From positions 58,941-122,940 of the forward strand of contig CATQIH010000033.1 in NCBI GenBank assembly GCA_958296015.1: a stretch of DNA of 64,000 bases, read 5' to 3'. The position numbers were made by a program, and so were the translations under genes. Origin of the DNA: Cyclobacteriaceae bacterium (lineage in GTDB: Bacteria; Bacteroidota; Bacteroidia; Cytophagales; Cyclobacteriaceae). This document shows positions 19,144-27,871 of this stretch, one piece after another (position 1 is the stretch's first letter; each line of letters starts with the position of its first letter). The notes beneath the pieces are model-generated. The model saw only the letters and a program-made list of their open reading frames with translations, did not search any database and was not told the origin of the DNA.

Positions 19144-20082
19144 ATGCATTGGAACAAACAAGGTGTCATCTTCCATACGGATCATCAACACGACTGGATG
19201 GTTTCTCATGCCTGTGTGCCTACCGTACATGTGCTCAATGATGAAGTATTCAGAATTTTCTTTGCTCCGCGCAATGCCCGTGGTCAGAGTATGCTCACTT
19301 ACCTGGATGTGGAAGCGGCCAACCCCAAAAATGTGCTGTATGTACACGATCGGCCTATTCTGGCTTTGGGCAAACTGGGCACCTTTGATGATGGCGGTAT
19401 TATGCCCTGCTGTGTGGTGCCTACCGATGCTGGTTTGTATCTCTATTATGTAGGATGGAACCCCAGCGGCTCGGTGCCTTACCGGAATGCCATCGGCCTG
19501 GCGGTGAGCCACGATGAAGGAAAGACTTTTGAACGGATGTTTGAGGGAGCTATTGTAGACAGAAACCGGGATGAACCGTACTTTACGGCTTCCCCCTGTG
19601 TGATGAAAGATACCGATCGCTGGCATATGTGGTATGCCTCCAGCACCGGTTTTGTGGTAGTCAATAATAAGCCCGAGCCGCTCTACATCATCAAATATGC
19701 TTACTCGCACAACGGCATCGATTGGCATCGGGATAATATTACCTGTATTCAGCCCAAAGACCAGTATGAAGCTAACGCCAGGGCAACAGTGATCAAAGAA
19801 AACGGGATATTTAAAATGTGGTTTGCCTACCGGGGTAGCTTCGACTACCGCGATGGTAAAGACAGCTACCGCATTGGCTATGCCGAATCTGAAGATGCCA
19901 TCCACTGGCAGCGCAAAGATGATGAAGCTGGCATACAATTCTCCGACAGCGGATGGGATGCGACCATGCAGACCTATCCGTATGTGATCAAACACCAGGG
20001 AAAGAAATACTTATTTTACAATGGAAACGGGTTTGGCAAGACTGGTATGGGCTTCGCCACGGATGAAGAACAAAGCTTATGA
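19144..20082 (+). CDS. Five-bladed beta-propeller glycosidase-like protein (GH43/GH130-type fold)
   Basis: A 312-residue protein with repeated propeller-blade signatures: FRIFFAPRNARG, GLYLYYVGWN, WHMWYASST, FKMWFAYRG, KYLFYNGNG. Each blade contains the aromatic WxMWYxS-like strand typical of GH32/43/68/130-type propellers. No signal peptide is present, so it probably acts in the cytoplasm, perhaps as a phosphorylase or a substrate-binding protein in glycan assembly. Activity cannot be assigned. Its stop overlaps the dioxygenase start by 4 bp (ATGA), which indicates translational coupling. Confidence 0.75.
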   Translation: MHWNKQGVIFHTDHQHDWMVSHACVPTVHVLNDEVFRIFFAPRNARGQSMLTYLDVEAANPKNVLYVHDRPILALGKLGTFDDGGIMPCCVVPTDAGLYLYYVGWNPSGSVPYRNAIGLAVSHDEGKTFERMFEGAIVDRNRDEPYFTASPCVMKDTDRWHMWYASSTGFVVVNNKPEPLYIIKYAYSHNGIDWHRDNITCIQPKDQYEANARATVIKENGIFKMWFAYRGSFDYRDGKDSYRIGYAESEDAIHWQRKDDEAGIQFSDSGWDATMQTYPYVIKHQGKKYLFYNGNGFGKTGMGFATDEEQSL

Positions 20083-20756
20083 AAACACAGACTTTTGGCT
20101 ACGATTTAGAAAAATATAATTTTACTAAAATTATTGCGGATTACCTGGCAGCAGATGATTTATCCCAGTTGCGGTCTGCTACAAATGAGCAGGAACAGGA
20201 TGCCAGCTTATCTATCTATAAAAACATGGAGCAGACGGTGGCCTACAAACGGCTGTATGATTGCCTAAATAGCCAACAGGGAAAGCTTTTCTATGAAACC
20301 TACGAGCGTTTTATGCAGGAGGTGATACGCCCACAATATGATGAGCCTGTTTTGTACCAGAAAAAACCTACCCACCGTATCTTGTATCTGGACAGTCCGG
20401 GCGTGTCCCGTTTTCACCGCGACCGCGATTATGGGCACAATACTGCGGAAATCAACTACTTTCTGCCACAGACAGCCGCTTTTGATACCAACACAGTGTG
20501 GATTGAAAGTGAAGAAGGCAAAGAAGATTTCGCGCCTATGGAACTCAAACCAGGGCAGTTTGTCCGCTTCAACGGAGCTTCGCTGCTGCATGGAGCCAAA
20601 GTCAATGAAACAGGCAAAACCAGGGTGTCTTTTGACTTCAGGATCATTCCTTATTCTAAAAGACCTGGTGCTTTGGTAGATACTTCACGATGGAATGAGG
20701 AAGATAAAGAAAACCCGTTGTTCCGGAATGCCCACCAGTTTGCCCTCTGCGGTTGA
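20079..20756 (+). CDS. StrG-like 2-oxoglutarate/Fe(II) dioxygenase (phytanoyl-CoA dioxygenase type)
   Basis: A 225-residue soluble enzyme. The Fe-binding facial triad is visible as HRD (FHRDRDYGH, about residues 110-118) and a distal His in LLHGAKVNETGKTRVSFDFR (about 168-187), the RxS arginine of which would bind 2-oxoglutarate. The pattern resembles StrG-like proteins of aminoglycoside clusters. Likely reaction: oxidation or hydroxylation of a sugar or a sugar-linked group. It is coupled to the upstream glycosidase-like gene and sits before two GT2 genes. Confidence 0.75.
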   Translation: MKTQTFGYDLEKYNFTKIIADYLAADDLSQLRSATNEQEQDASLSIYKNMEQTVAYKRLYDCLNSQQGKLFYETYERFMQEVIRPQYDEPVLYQKKPTHRILYLDSPGVSRFHRDRDYGHNTAEINYFLPQTAAFDTNTVWIESEEGKEDFAPMELKPGQFVRFNGASLLHGAKVNETGKTRVSFDFRIIPYSKRPGALVDTSRWNEEDKENPLFRNAHQFALCG

Positions 20757-20768
20757 TATGCTTATTAT

Positions 20769-21719
20769 ATGAAGATGCAGGAACCTAAAGTAAGTGTATC
20801 AATCATTACCTACAATCATCGCGATTATATCAGCCAGGCGATAGACAGTGTGCTGGCGCAGCAGGTAGATTTCGCCTATGAGATCATCATCGGCGACGAC
20901 TACTCTACGGATGGCACACGGGAAATTTTGCTGTCATACCAGCAGCAGCATCCGGATATTATTCAATTGGTACTGCATCCCAGACGTTATGCGGGAGTGC
21001 CGGGCAGGCTCAACAATATCACCAACCTGTATGCCTGCCGGGGCCGGTATGTGGCTATGCTGGATGGGGATGATTACTGGATCAGCCATGACAAACTGCA
21101 ACGGCAGGTAGATTTTCTGGAGCAGCATTCCGAGTACGTACTTGCTTTTCATGATGCGCTGGTGGTGTCGGATGCAGCAGGCTTTGCACCTTTCTATCAT
21201 AGTGAAGGCTTTGATTTTTTGCGGCAAGACCGGTCATTTTTGCAACAGGATATTGCCAAACAGTGGTTTGTGCCTACTTCTTCTGTCGTATTCAGGAACA
21301 ACCAGATTGGAGAATTTCCGGAGTGGTTCTGGAACGTATACAGTGCCGATTATTTTCTGCAAATGCTGCTACTGCAACATGGCAACGCCCGGTATTTTTA
21401 TAATGTGAAAGGAGCCAGGCGTAAAAGCAGCACGAGTTTTAGTGCACTGTATAACAAATCGCTGAAAGACAATATCTTACGGATCAAAGAACTGAAAATT
21501 CTCAGGCGAGAATTCAAACACAGTATTGCTTCTTCTACCATAGACCGGCGACTGGCTAAATATTATTTCAGACATGCGGTGCTTCTGAAAAAACAAAAAT
21601 CTTATCTGATGGCTTTTCTGTATATGTTGAAATGTATCTATAAAGATAAAAGATATGTCTCCAAAATAACGGATAAAGTCAAAAACCTCAGCAAAACTAC
21701 AGGCATTTCATGCTGGTAA
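20769..21719 (+). CDS. Glycosyltransferase family 2 (copy 1 of a tandem pair)
   Basis: A 316-residue GT2 enzyme. The GT-A fold shows VSVSIITYNHRDYISQAI (about 8-25), IIGDDYSTDGT (40-50) and the DxD-like DGDDYWI (about 99-105). Its first half, 20781-21157, is almost identical at the DNA level to 21722-22098 of the next gene, whereas the C-terminal halves differ. The C-terminal region is basic and helical. It overlaps the next GT2 gene by 10 bp. Predicted to transfer a sugar onto the growing repeat unit at the inner membrane. Confidence 0.9.
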   Translation: MKMQEPKVSVSIITYNHRDYISQAIDSVLAQQVDFAYEIIIGDDYSTDGTREILLSYQQQHPDIIQLVLHPRRYAGVPGRLNNITNLYACRGRYVAMLDGDDYWISHDKLQRQVDFLEQHSEYVLAFHDALVVSDAAGFAPFYHSEGFDFLRQDRSFLQQDIAKQWFVPTSSVVFRNNQIGEFPEWFWNVYSADYFLQMLLLQHGNARYFYNVKGARRKSSTSFSALYNKSLKDNILRIKELKILRREFKHSIASSTIDRRLAKYYFRHAVLLKKQKSYLMAFLYMLKCIYKDKRYVSKITDKVKNLSKTTGISCW

Positions 21720-22705
21720 CCGAACCTAAAGTAAGTGTATCAATCATTACCTACAATCATCGCGATTATATCAGCCAGGCGATAGACAGTGTGCTGGCGC
21801 AGCAGGTAGATTTCGCCTATGAGATCATCATCGGCGATGACTACTCTACGGATGGCACACGGGAAATTTTGCTGTCATACCAGCAGCAGCATCCGGATAT
21901 TATTCAACTGGTACTGCATCCCAGACGTTATGCGGGAGTGCCGGGCAGGCTCAACAATATCACCAACCTGTATGCCTGCCGGGGCCGGTATGTGGCTATG
22001 CTGGATGGGGATGATTACTGGATCAGCCATGACAAACTGCAACGGCAGGTAGATTTTCTGGAGCAGCATCCCGAGTACGTGCTTGTTTTTCATGATGCTA
22101 TCAGAGTTTCTGATAACAGCGCCTTTGAAGATTATCCGTATAGCAAAAAGCATGAGTTTTTGCAGTCAGACAGATCTTTTACCTGTGAGGATATACTGGC
22201 CTATGGATCGTTCATGCCTACATCGTCCGTTGTATTCAGGAACAACCTGATTGAAGAATTTCCCGAGTGGTTCTGGGGCATCGTCAGTGCCGATTATGCT
22301 ATGCAACTGCTATTGTCGCAGCGGGGGAAGGTCAGGTATTTCTACCGGGCTGACAGTATTTACCTCATACATGATAGTAGCTTTATGACAATGCACTATT
22401 TTAACCCCGATACCCTCAAACTCAAAATAGAAGAACTTCAGCTTTATCGAAAGGTATTTCTTCCGCTCAAACCTGACAAACACCTGTTTCGCCGTCTGGT
22501 ACTTACTCACAAAATCAACAAAAGGATCGCCGGATTTAGCTACATCCTGATGAAGCGGATGAGAAAAGAGAAGAGATACATACCAATGTTGGCACATCTG
22601 TTGAGATCTTCTGTAGCGGATGGTGGTTTTGTTTTTTATGCCAATATGTTTTTCAGCAAAATCAGAAACGTTGGCTTCACGCGTCTACAAAAGCTTTTTT
22701 TCTAA
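21710..22705 (+). CDS. Glycosyltransferase family 2 (copy 2 of a tandem pair)
   Basis: A 331-residue GT2 with the same motifs as the preceding gene (VSVSIITYNHRDYI, DDYSTDGT, DGDDYW). The N-terminal ~126 residues differ from copy 1 by only a few changes, while the acceptor-side C-terminus has diverged. This suggests the same donor sugar but different acceptors. It is the last gene of the plus-strand operon and overlaps the end of the convergent GT1 gene by 21 bp. Confidence 0.9.
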   Translation: MLVTEPKVSVSIITYNHRDYISQAIDSVLAQQVDFAYEIIIGDDYSTDGTREILLSYQQQHPDIIQLVLHPRRYAGVPGRLNNITNLYACRGRYVAMLDGDDYWISHDKLQRQVDFLEQHPEYVLVFHDAIRVSDNSAFEDYPYSKKHEFLQSDRSFTCEDILAYGSFMPTSSVVFRNNLIEEFPEWFWGIVSADYAMQLLLSQRGKVRYFYRADSIYLIHDSSFMTMHYFNPDTLKLKIEELQLYRKVFLPLKPDKHLFRRLVLTHKINKRIAGFSYILMKRMRKEKRYIPMLAHLLRSSVADGGFVFYANMFFSKIRNVGFTRLQKLFF

Positions 22706-23836
22706 CAATCCTTCCTTCAAATCTTTACTGAATTGCTGCACAATATTGCGATAGTCGTAGTGCTGAATGACAAACTGCTGTGCATTCCTGGCAATCTCCT
22801 CTCTTTCTTTGTCATTCTGTAAATAATAGGCGGCTTTGTTGAGAAAGTCTCGTTCGTTGTCATACGTTGCAAACACATCTTTAGGAAACAGTCCGTCGAA
22901 GTTAGGAGCTTTGCGGGTAAGCATAAAAGCACCGGAACCCATCACTTCAAACATGCGCTGGTTGAACCCTATGCCGTTGGCTGTATCCACGTAATCGTTG
23001 ATCACAATTTTGCTGTCTTTGAACAATTGAAACATTTCCAGCCCGGAGGTATAGCCCTGGTAGGTTTGTTGCAGTGCCGGAAAATCTTCCAGTGTTCTGC
23101 CATCGCCCCCATATTTCCACCAGTAACCCCACCATGCAAAATTCAGCTTTGGCGCGATGCGATTGATGAAATTGGTCCTTTGCGAAAAATTCTGTGTGCC
23201 CAGGCCACCTACAAAGCTTACTTCATGCTTTTTCTCTCTGATGATTAGCTCATCCACAATCCTAGCATCAAAGCCCTGATCATTGATAATAGTTTTGACA
23301 CCGTGCAACTCGAAAAACTTTTTGAAGTCGGGCTGGTCAGTGTAAATAATGTCCCAGTGATTGGGATGCCAGTTGAAAGGCAACCGAGCAGACAGGCGTG
23401 AAACCAGCAGACTGGTATGTCTGTATCTTTGCCAGAATGCACTGGGCAGCGGTTGCGAACGCACGAAAATCACATCCGGCTGCATTTTCTGTAGATAACG
23501 ATGAATCACATGATCGCGCCATTTGTGTGCATTGAACCGAAGCTTGGTCTTACTGGTGCCATGCCATTTTTTTTGTAGCAGATATTGCTTTCCAAACAAT
23601 TCGTGGGCTGCCTTTTCCAGAAAGGTATCATCCAGCAGAAAGAACTCTTCAGCATCCCAGTCGCCTTCCTGGTTGAGAGGGTAGGTATAAAAATCAGAGT
23701 AATTGCTTCGGAGCCTGATGAGCCGCTCACGGTATTCAGCCAGCGACAAATCGGGCAGGTCTTTCCATTCTTTTTTCTTTTCTACCAGGTATTCTCCGGG
23801 ATGGATCACGTCAAATTTGATCAGTTTTAATTTCAT
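22685..23836 (-). CDS. Glycosyltransferase, GT-B fold (Glycos_transf_1-like)
   Basis: A 383-residue protein whose C-terminal half carries the GT-B nucleotide-binding pattern: SKIVINDY, GFNQRMFEVMGSGAFMLT (about 296-313) and then a helical tail with YDYRNIVQQF. This matches the CgeB/DUF3880-like glycosyltransferases found in surface-glycan loci. No TM segment. It is the last gene of the minus-strand operon; its ATG overlaps the stop of the aminotransferase gene by 4 bp. Confidence 0.85.
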   Translation of the reverse strand: MKLKLIKFDVIHPGEYLVEKKKEWKDLPDLSLAEYRERLIRLRSNYSDFYTYPLNQEGDWDAEEFFLLDDTFLEKAAHELFGKQYLLQKKWHGTSKTKLRFNAHKWRDHVIHRYLQKMQPDVIFVRSQPLPSAFWQRYRHTSLLVSRLSARLPFNWHPNHWDIIYTDQPDFKKFFELHGVKTIINDQGFDARIVDELIIREKKHEVSFVGGLGTQNFSQRTNFINRIAPKLNFAWWGYWWKYGGDGRTLEDFPALQQTYQGYTSGLEMFQLFKDSKIVINDYVDTANGIGFNQRMFEVMGSGAFMLTRKAPNFDGLFPKDVFATYDNERDFLNKAAYYLQNDKEREEIARNAQQFVIQHYDYRNIVQQFSKDLKEGLLEKKLL

Positions 23837-24939
23837 CGGGCATAAAAGGTTTTGATTGTTTGCACGACATGGCGAATTGCTTCTTCGGGCAATTCGGGAT
23901 AGATTGGCAGCGAAAGTATTTCCTGCTGATAACGGGAGGCTATCGGAAAATCTTCATCCTTATGATGCATAGATGCATAGCAGGGCTGAAAGGGTGACGC
24001 CACCGGATAATGGATCAGCGAATCTATATCACGGTCAGCCAGGTACTGCTTCAGCATGTCGCGGTTTTCAGCGCGCACCACATACAGATGATACGCGTGC
24101 CGACAATCAGGCTTTACAATGGGTATGGTTATCTGGGGAACGTCTGCCAGCAACGCATCATATAGCGCAGCTTTACGGATACGCAAACCAACCCATTGAT
24201 CCAAATAGGGGAGTTTTGCACTCAATATGGCAGCTTGCAGGCCGTCCATGCGGCTGTTTCTGCCATGCACCCGGTGCTGGTGCCTGCTTTCCTGTCCGTG
24301 ATGCGCGATCATCCTGGCTTCCTGTGCCCAGGCATCATTTTGTACTATCATGGCACCGGCATCTCCAAAAGCTCCCAGATTTTTGGTCGGAAAAAAACTG
24401 AAACTGGCGGCATGTCCCCAGGTACCAATCTTTCGTCCCTGTATCCCGGCTCCGTGTGCCTGGGCGCAGTCTTCAATCACGTTTAGGGTATGTTTTTCTG
24501 CCAGGGCCATGATAGAGGACATATCTGCCGGATGTCCATATAAATGTACCGGAATAATAGCTTTGGTCTTTCTGGTAATATGAGCCTCTGTCAAAGTAAC
24601 ATCCAAGGTATACGTTTGCGGATCGACATCCACAAAAACCGGCGTAGCACCGGCAGTAGCTACTACCTCAGAGGTGGAGATCCACGACATGGCAGGCACA
24701 ATCACCTCATCGCCCGGACCTACGTCCATCACGCGCAGCAATATCTCCATCGAATCTGTGCCATTGCCACAACTGATAACGTGCCCGGCACCAAGATAGG
24801 ACGCAAATTGTGCTTCAAAATCTTTCACCGCAGCACTTTTGATAAAAGCTGAGTGCGTAATGGTATGTGCCATTGCTTCATCAATTTCCTGCTGCATGGC
24901 CTGATACTGTGCCTGCAAATCAATAAATGATACTTTCAT
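23833..24939 (-). CDS. DegT/DnrJ/EryC1/StrS sugar aminotransferase
   Basis: A 368-residue PLP enzyme. K186 in SFFPTKNLGAFGDAG is the Schiff-base lysine; EDCAQAHGA (156-164) and GNGTDSMEI (58-66) line the cofactor site. The FFPTKNLGAFGDAG form is typical of aminotransferases such as those making 3- or 4-amino-4,6-dideoxyhexoses. It lies between the GT-B gene and the formyltransferase with 4-bp overlaps on both sides, a strong hint that its amino-sugar product is formylated. It is the second such enzyme in the locus. Confidence 0.9.
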   Translation of the reverse strand: MKVSFIDLQAQYQAMQQEIDEAMAHTITHSAFIKSAAVKDFEAQFASYLGAGHVISCGNGTDSMEILLRVMDVGPGDEVIVPAMSWISTSEVVATAGATPVFVDVDPQTYTLDVTLTEAHITRKTKAIIPVHLYGHPADMSSIMALAEKHTLNVIEDCAQAHGAGIQGRKIGTWGHAASFSFFPTKNLGAFGDAGAMIVQNDAWAQEARMIAHHGQESRHQHRVHGRNSRMDGLQAAILSAKLPYLDQWVGLRIRKAALYDALLADVPQITIPIVKPDCRHAYHLYVVRAENRDMLKQYLADRDIDSLIHYPVASPFQPCYASMHHKDEDFPIASRYQQEILSLPIYPELPEEAIRHVVQTIKTFYAR

Positions 24940-25788
24940 AATTTCTGATTCAGCTTAAGTGAATATTGTTTGGGATCAAAGCCCAGCAACTGTACAGTTA
25001 GCCCATCGAGGCAAACGATTTCTACGCCATCAGGCAGCAGGCGGCAGATAAAAGACTGGGCAAAGCCTACATATCTCCGGTGGCTCAGGCAGGCATGTGT
25101 CACCGGTATGGCCTGGTTGTGTATAACCAGACAGGCAGCATTACTTTCTGACCGTAGGGCCATCACCTTACGGTAGATACGATGGCTGTCGTGCCATTCT
25201 GTGAGCACACTATCTTCCGGAAACCTACGCGCCACATAGGTAGCTTTCGCCTCCGGATTGGGCATCGGTTGTATATTCTGGTGCATAAAATCCTGGACAA
25301 ACGTACCAAAAGATTTGTCCAGCAACTGCATCAGACTTTCCCGGAGTTTTTGCACAGACGTGCCCTGTCTGACAGATGTCATTTTTTGCCAGTAAATCTC
25401 ACCAGCATCTATGGTGCGGGTCATTTGATGAATGCTTACACCAAACTCAGGTTCCCCATTGATGAGTGCCCAGTGCAGTGGATGTCTGCCCCGGTAGCGT
25501 GGCAGCGGTGCCAGATGGACGTTGAGCACATTGTAGGTATCGAGCAGCCTGGTGAACTTAAAATTACAAAAACAATTGATAAGCGTATCCACCTGAAAGG
25601 TCTGAAGCCAGGCAAACAGCCGGTCTTCATCAAAGCCGGTGGTAAATTGTGATACAATCCATATACTTTTGCTGTAAAGTAACGTCCACGGGCTTTTGCA
25701 ACCCAACACATACCGGCGTGAGGTTCACCTTTTGCATGGACTGCATCAGTCGCAGCGGGCCGTCGTTATTTCCTACTATTGCAATCAT
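24936..25788 (-). CDS. Formyltransferase family protein (sugar N-formyltransferase-like), frameshifted near the 5' end
   Basis: The main open frame (24936-25709) has the 10-formyltetrahydrofolate formyltransferase signature: NVHLAPLPRYRGRHPLHWALING (Asn-His near residue 81) followed by GVSIHQM and DAGEIYWQ. The genuine start is very probably the ATG at 25788 (MIAIVGNNDGPLRLM), which overlaps the upstream stop as ATGA. That N-terminal frame runs into the main frame only after a one-base shift between about 25640 and 25690. The shift is either a real mutation or a sequencing error. Predicted function: formylation of the amino group of a nucleotide-linked amino sugar. Confidence 0.75.
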
Positions 25789-26825
25789 GCAAAAAATGGA
25801 TAAAGTATTTCACTGAACCGATTGGTTGTCTCTATATCGAGTTCCTGTTGCACAATGACTTCTGTCAGCGAAGAAAGTATGGCTTTGAAAGACCTTTCAG
25901 CTGACTGATCATAACCATCCGGCAGCGATTGAAAATAGGTGATGTCCTGTCTGTTGCCGCCCATACTTTCCTTAAAACGTACTAGTCCCTGGTATGACTC
26001 GCCGGTGCCGCTCAAACCCAGGTCGATGGCCATGAACTGATGCTGATGGGCGTATTGCATGAGCGTATCAAAGATCAGGTTGTTGGGGCGTAAGGCCAGC
26101 GAATCTTCCGTAGAGCAGCCAAATTTGTAGTATAATATTTTTTTGTGTTCCAGCACAATGATAGAGGCAATGGCCTTTCCTGCATGGTCTGCCTGTAGGA
26201 TAAAGCCCTGCTGCTGCGCCATGAATACCTGATAGATTTGCTGAAAAAAGGCATACGACTGTGGAATACTGCTAAACTTGTGCATCCTGAGCTGGTAATA
26301 CATCTGATAAAATGCCTGCAAAGCTTCTTCATTCCGCCTGAGCTGCACCGTTACGCCCGACTTTGCCGCTTTTCTGACACCTCTTTTAAAGGAAGATGAT
26401 TGCTGCGCGTCAACCTGTTCCATGTTCCGGGTATCAATCCGGTGATAATAGGCTTGCCGGATGGGGTGGCCTAATTGTAAGGCAACAGGAGCAGTAGCTG
26501 CATGTGTTGTCTTGAGTACGACCGGTAAGGAAGGATATTTTGCCTGAATGGCCTGTAGTAGTTTGGCACCTGCTCCCGTACTTTGCACGTCAATCTCTGT
26601 ATAGTCAGAAAAAGGAAGGCTGATGACTTTACTTCCCAGAAAATGCTCGACAACAGTGAAAATAATAAATTGCCCGGATGCACGATCAATGGCCGTCTGA
26701 AACTGGTAGCCATAAATATTGGATAGTACTTTCAGCCAGGAGGATGCATAAAAAAGATGGTGTACATGCTGCTGATAAAATTCCGGTTCAAGGTCGTGGT
26801 AATCTACAATGTCTACAGAAGCCAT
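25785..26825 (-). CDS. GNAT/FemAB-like acyltransferase
   Basis: A 347-residue protein of the FemAB-like Acetyltransf_6 type: two GNAT-like halves, with SSFKRGVRKAAKSGVTVQL (about 146-164) and the C-terminal LALRPNNLIFDTLMQYA and YQGLVRFKESMGG. Such proteins in exopolysaccharide loci transfer acyl or aminoacyl groups to sugars or peptides. The ATG at 26825 is preferred over a TTG three codons upstream. It is a member of the minus-strand glycan operon, and its stop overlaps the formyltransferase start. Confidence 0.8.
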   Translation of the reverse strand: MASVDIVDYHDLEPEFYQQHVHHLFYASSWLKVLSNIYGYQFQTAIDRASGQFIIFTVVEHFLGSKVISLPFSDYTEIDVQSTGAGAKLLQAIQAKYPSLPVVLKTTHAATAPVALQLGHPIRQAYYHRIDTRNMEQVDAQQSSSFKRGVRKAAKSGVTVQLRRNEEALQAFYQMYYQLRMHKFSSIPQSYAFFQQIYQVFMAQQQGFILQADHAGKAIASIIVLEHKKILYYKFGCSTEDSLALRPNNLIFDTLMQYAHQHQFMAIDLGLSGTGESYQGLVRFKESMGGNRQDITYFQSLPDGYDQSAERSFKAILSSLTEVIVQQELDIETTNRFSEILYPFFA

Positions 26826-26866
26826 TATTTTCAAATATTGACTGTTACAGAAAGGACAAGCCTTTG

Positions 26867-27871
26867 CTAACGATGATAAATGGTTTCTATGGCCTGTATG
26901 CTTTTGATACCTTCTTCACCTTCCACCACCCCTTTGCGGCTGTGGATGATCTGGTCTACCAGGCTGTGGATTAGCTTGTCGTGGTTGGAACTGGAACCCT
27001 GATAAGTACCATATTGATTAGGCTTATCATCAAATTCCAGGTTGGTTGGCATAGGATAAGACTGCACGTCCCAGAACTCTATTTCATTCAGGTATCTGCC
27101 ACCGATCTTGATCGTGCCCTTTTCGCCGATGATCGTGATGCTCCCTTCGTAGTTGGCATTATACACGCAGGTAGTCCAAAACAGCGAGCCGATCACGTTA
27201 CTGTCAAAACGCAGCGCAGATACCCCACAGTCTTCTATTTCAATATCATGGTGCAGGGTATCCATGATGGTTTTGGCTTCCCGGATGCTACCAAACCACC
27301 AGACCAGCAAGTCCAGGAAGTGGCTCACCTGGGTTTGCAGCGCACCGCCTTCTAGGTGTTTTTTTCCTCGCCACGACGACTGGTCGTAGTATGCCTGATG
27401 GCGGTTCCACATCACGTTGCACTGTACCATAAATATTCTGCCCAGCCGCTGTTCTTCTAATGCCTGTGTGGTCAGCAGGATAGGCGTATTATAGCGGTTT
27501 TGTTTGACCACATACAGCTTGACACCATTTTCTCTGGCAGCACTGATCATCTTTTCGCTTTCCAGGCTGGTGAGTGCCATAGGCTTTTCTACCAGAATAT
27601 TCTTTTTGGCATACGCTGCCTGAATACTCATCAGCGCGTGCAGCCCGTGAGGCGTACAGATGCATACGACATCTAAGTCGGCTTCTGCCAGCATTTGTTC
27701 GTAGTTGGTATAGCATCGCAACGCTTCATACTGGCTGGCAAAAGTTTTCAGTTTGGTTTGGTCTACATCGCAAATAGCCACAAGCTCGGCTTCTGGTTCG
27801 GCATCAATCACTGCGATATGGCGTTTTCCAATATGTCCGCAGCCTGCCACGGCAAATTTAACTTTGTTCAT
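26867..27871 (-). CDS. Gfo/Idh/MocA family sugar-nucleotide oxidoreductase
   Basis: A 334-residue dehydrogenase. The N-terminal Rossmann motif is VAGCGHIGKRH (8-18), followed by CDVDQTK and the EKP signature (VEKPMAL, about 94-100). The C-terminal alpha/beta domain contains LEGGALQTQVSHFLDLL with the active-site His. Family members oxidise or reduce NDP-sugars, often to supply the 3-keto substrate of a DegT aminotransferase. That fits the two aminotransferases in the locus. Its start overlaps the end of the ABC ATPase gene by 4 bp. Confidence 0.88.
   Translation of the reverse strand: MNKVKFAVAGCGHIGKRHIAVIDAEPEAELVAICDVDQTKLKTFASQYEALRCYTNYEQMLAEADLDVVCICTPHGLHALMSIQAAYAKKNILVEKPMALTSLESEKMISAARENGVKLYVVKQNRYNTPILLTTQALEEQRLGRIFMVQCNVMWNRHQAYYDQSSWRGKKHLEGGALQTQVSHFLDLLVWWFGSIREAKTIMDTLHHDIEIEDCGVSALRFDSNVIGSLFWTTCVYNANYEGSITIIGEKGTIKIGGRYLNEIEFWDVQSYPMPTNLEFDDKPNQYGTYQGSSSNHDKLIHSLVDQIIHSRKGVVEGEEGIKSIQAIETIYHR

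Noticed and set aside
19081..19995. A 304-codon minus-strand frame opposite the propeller gene
   Set aside because: The plus-strand protein has clear repeated blade motifs and operon overlaps. The antisense translation is His/Gly/Ile-rich with no family features.
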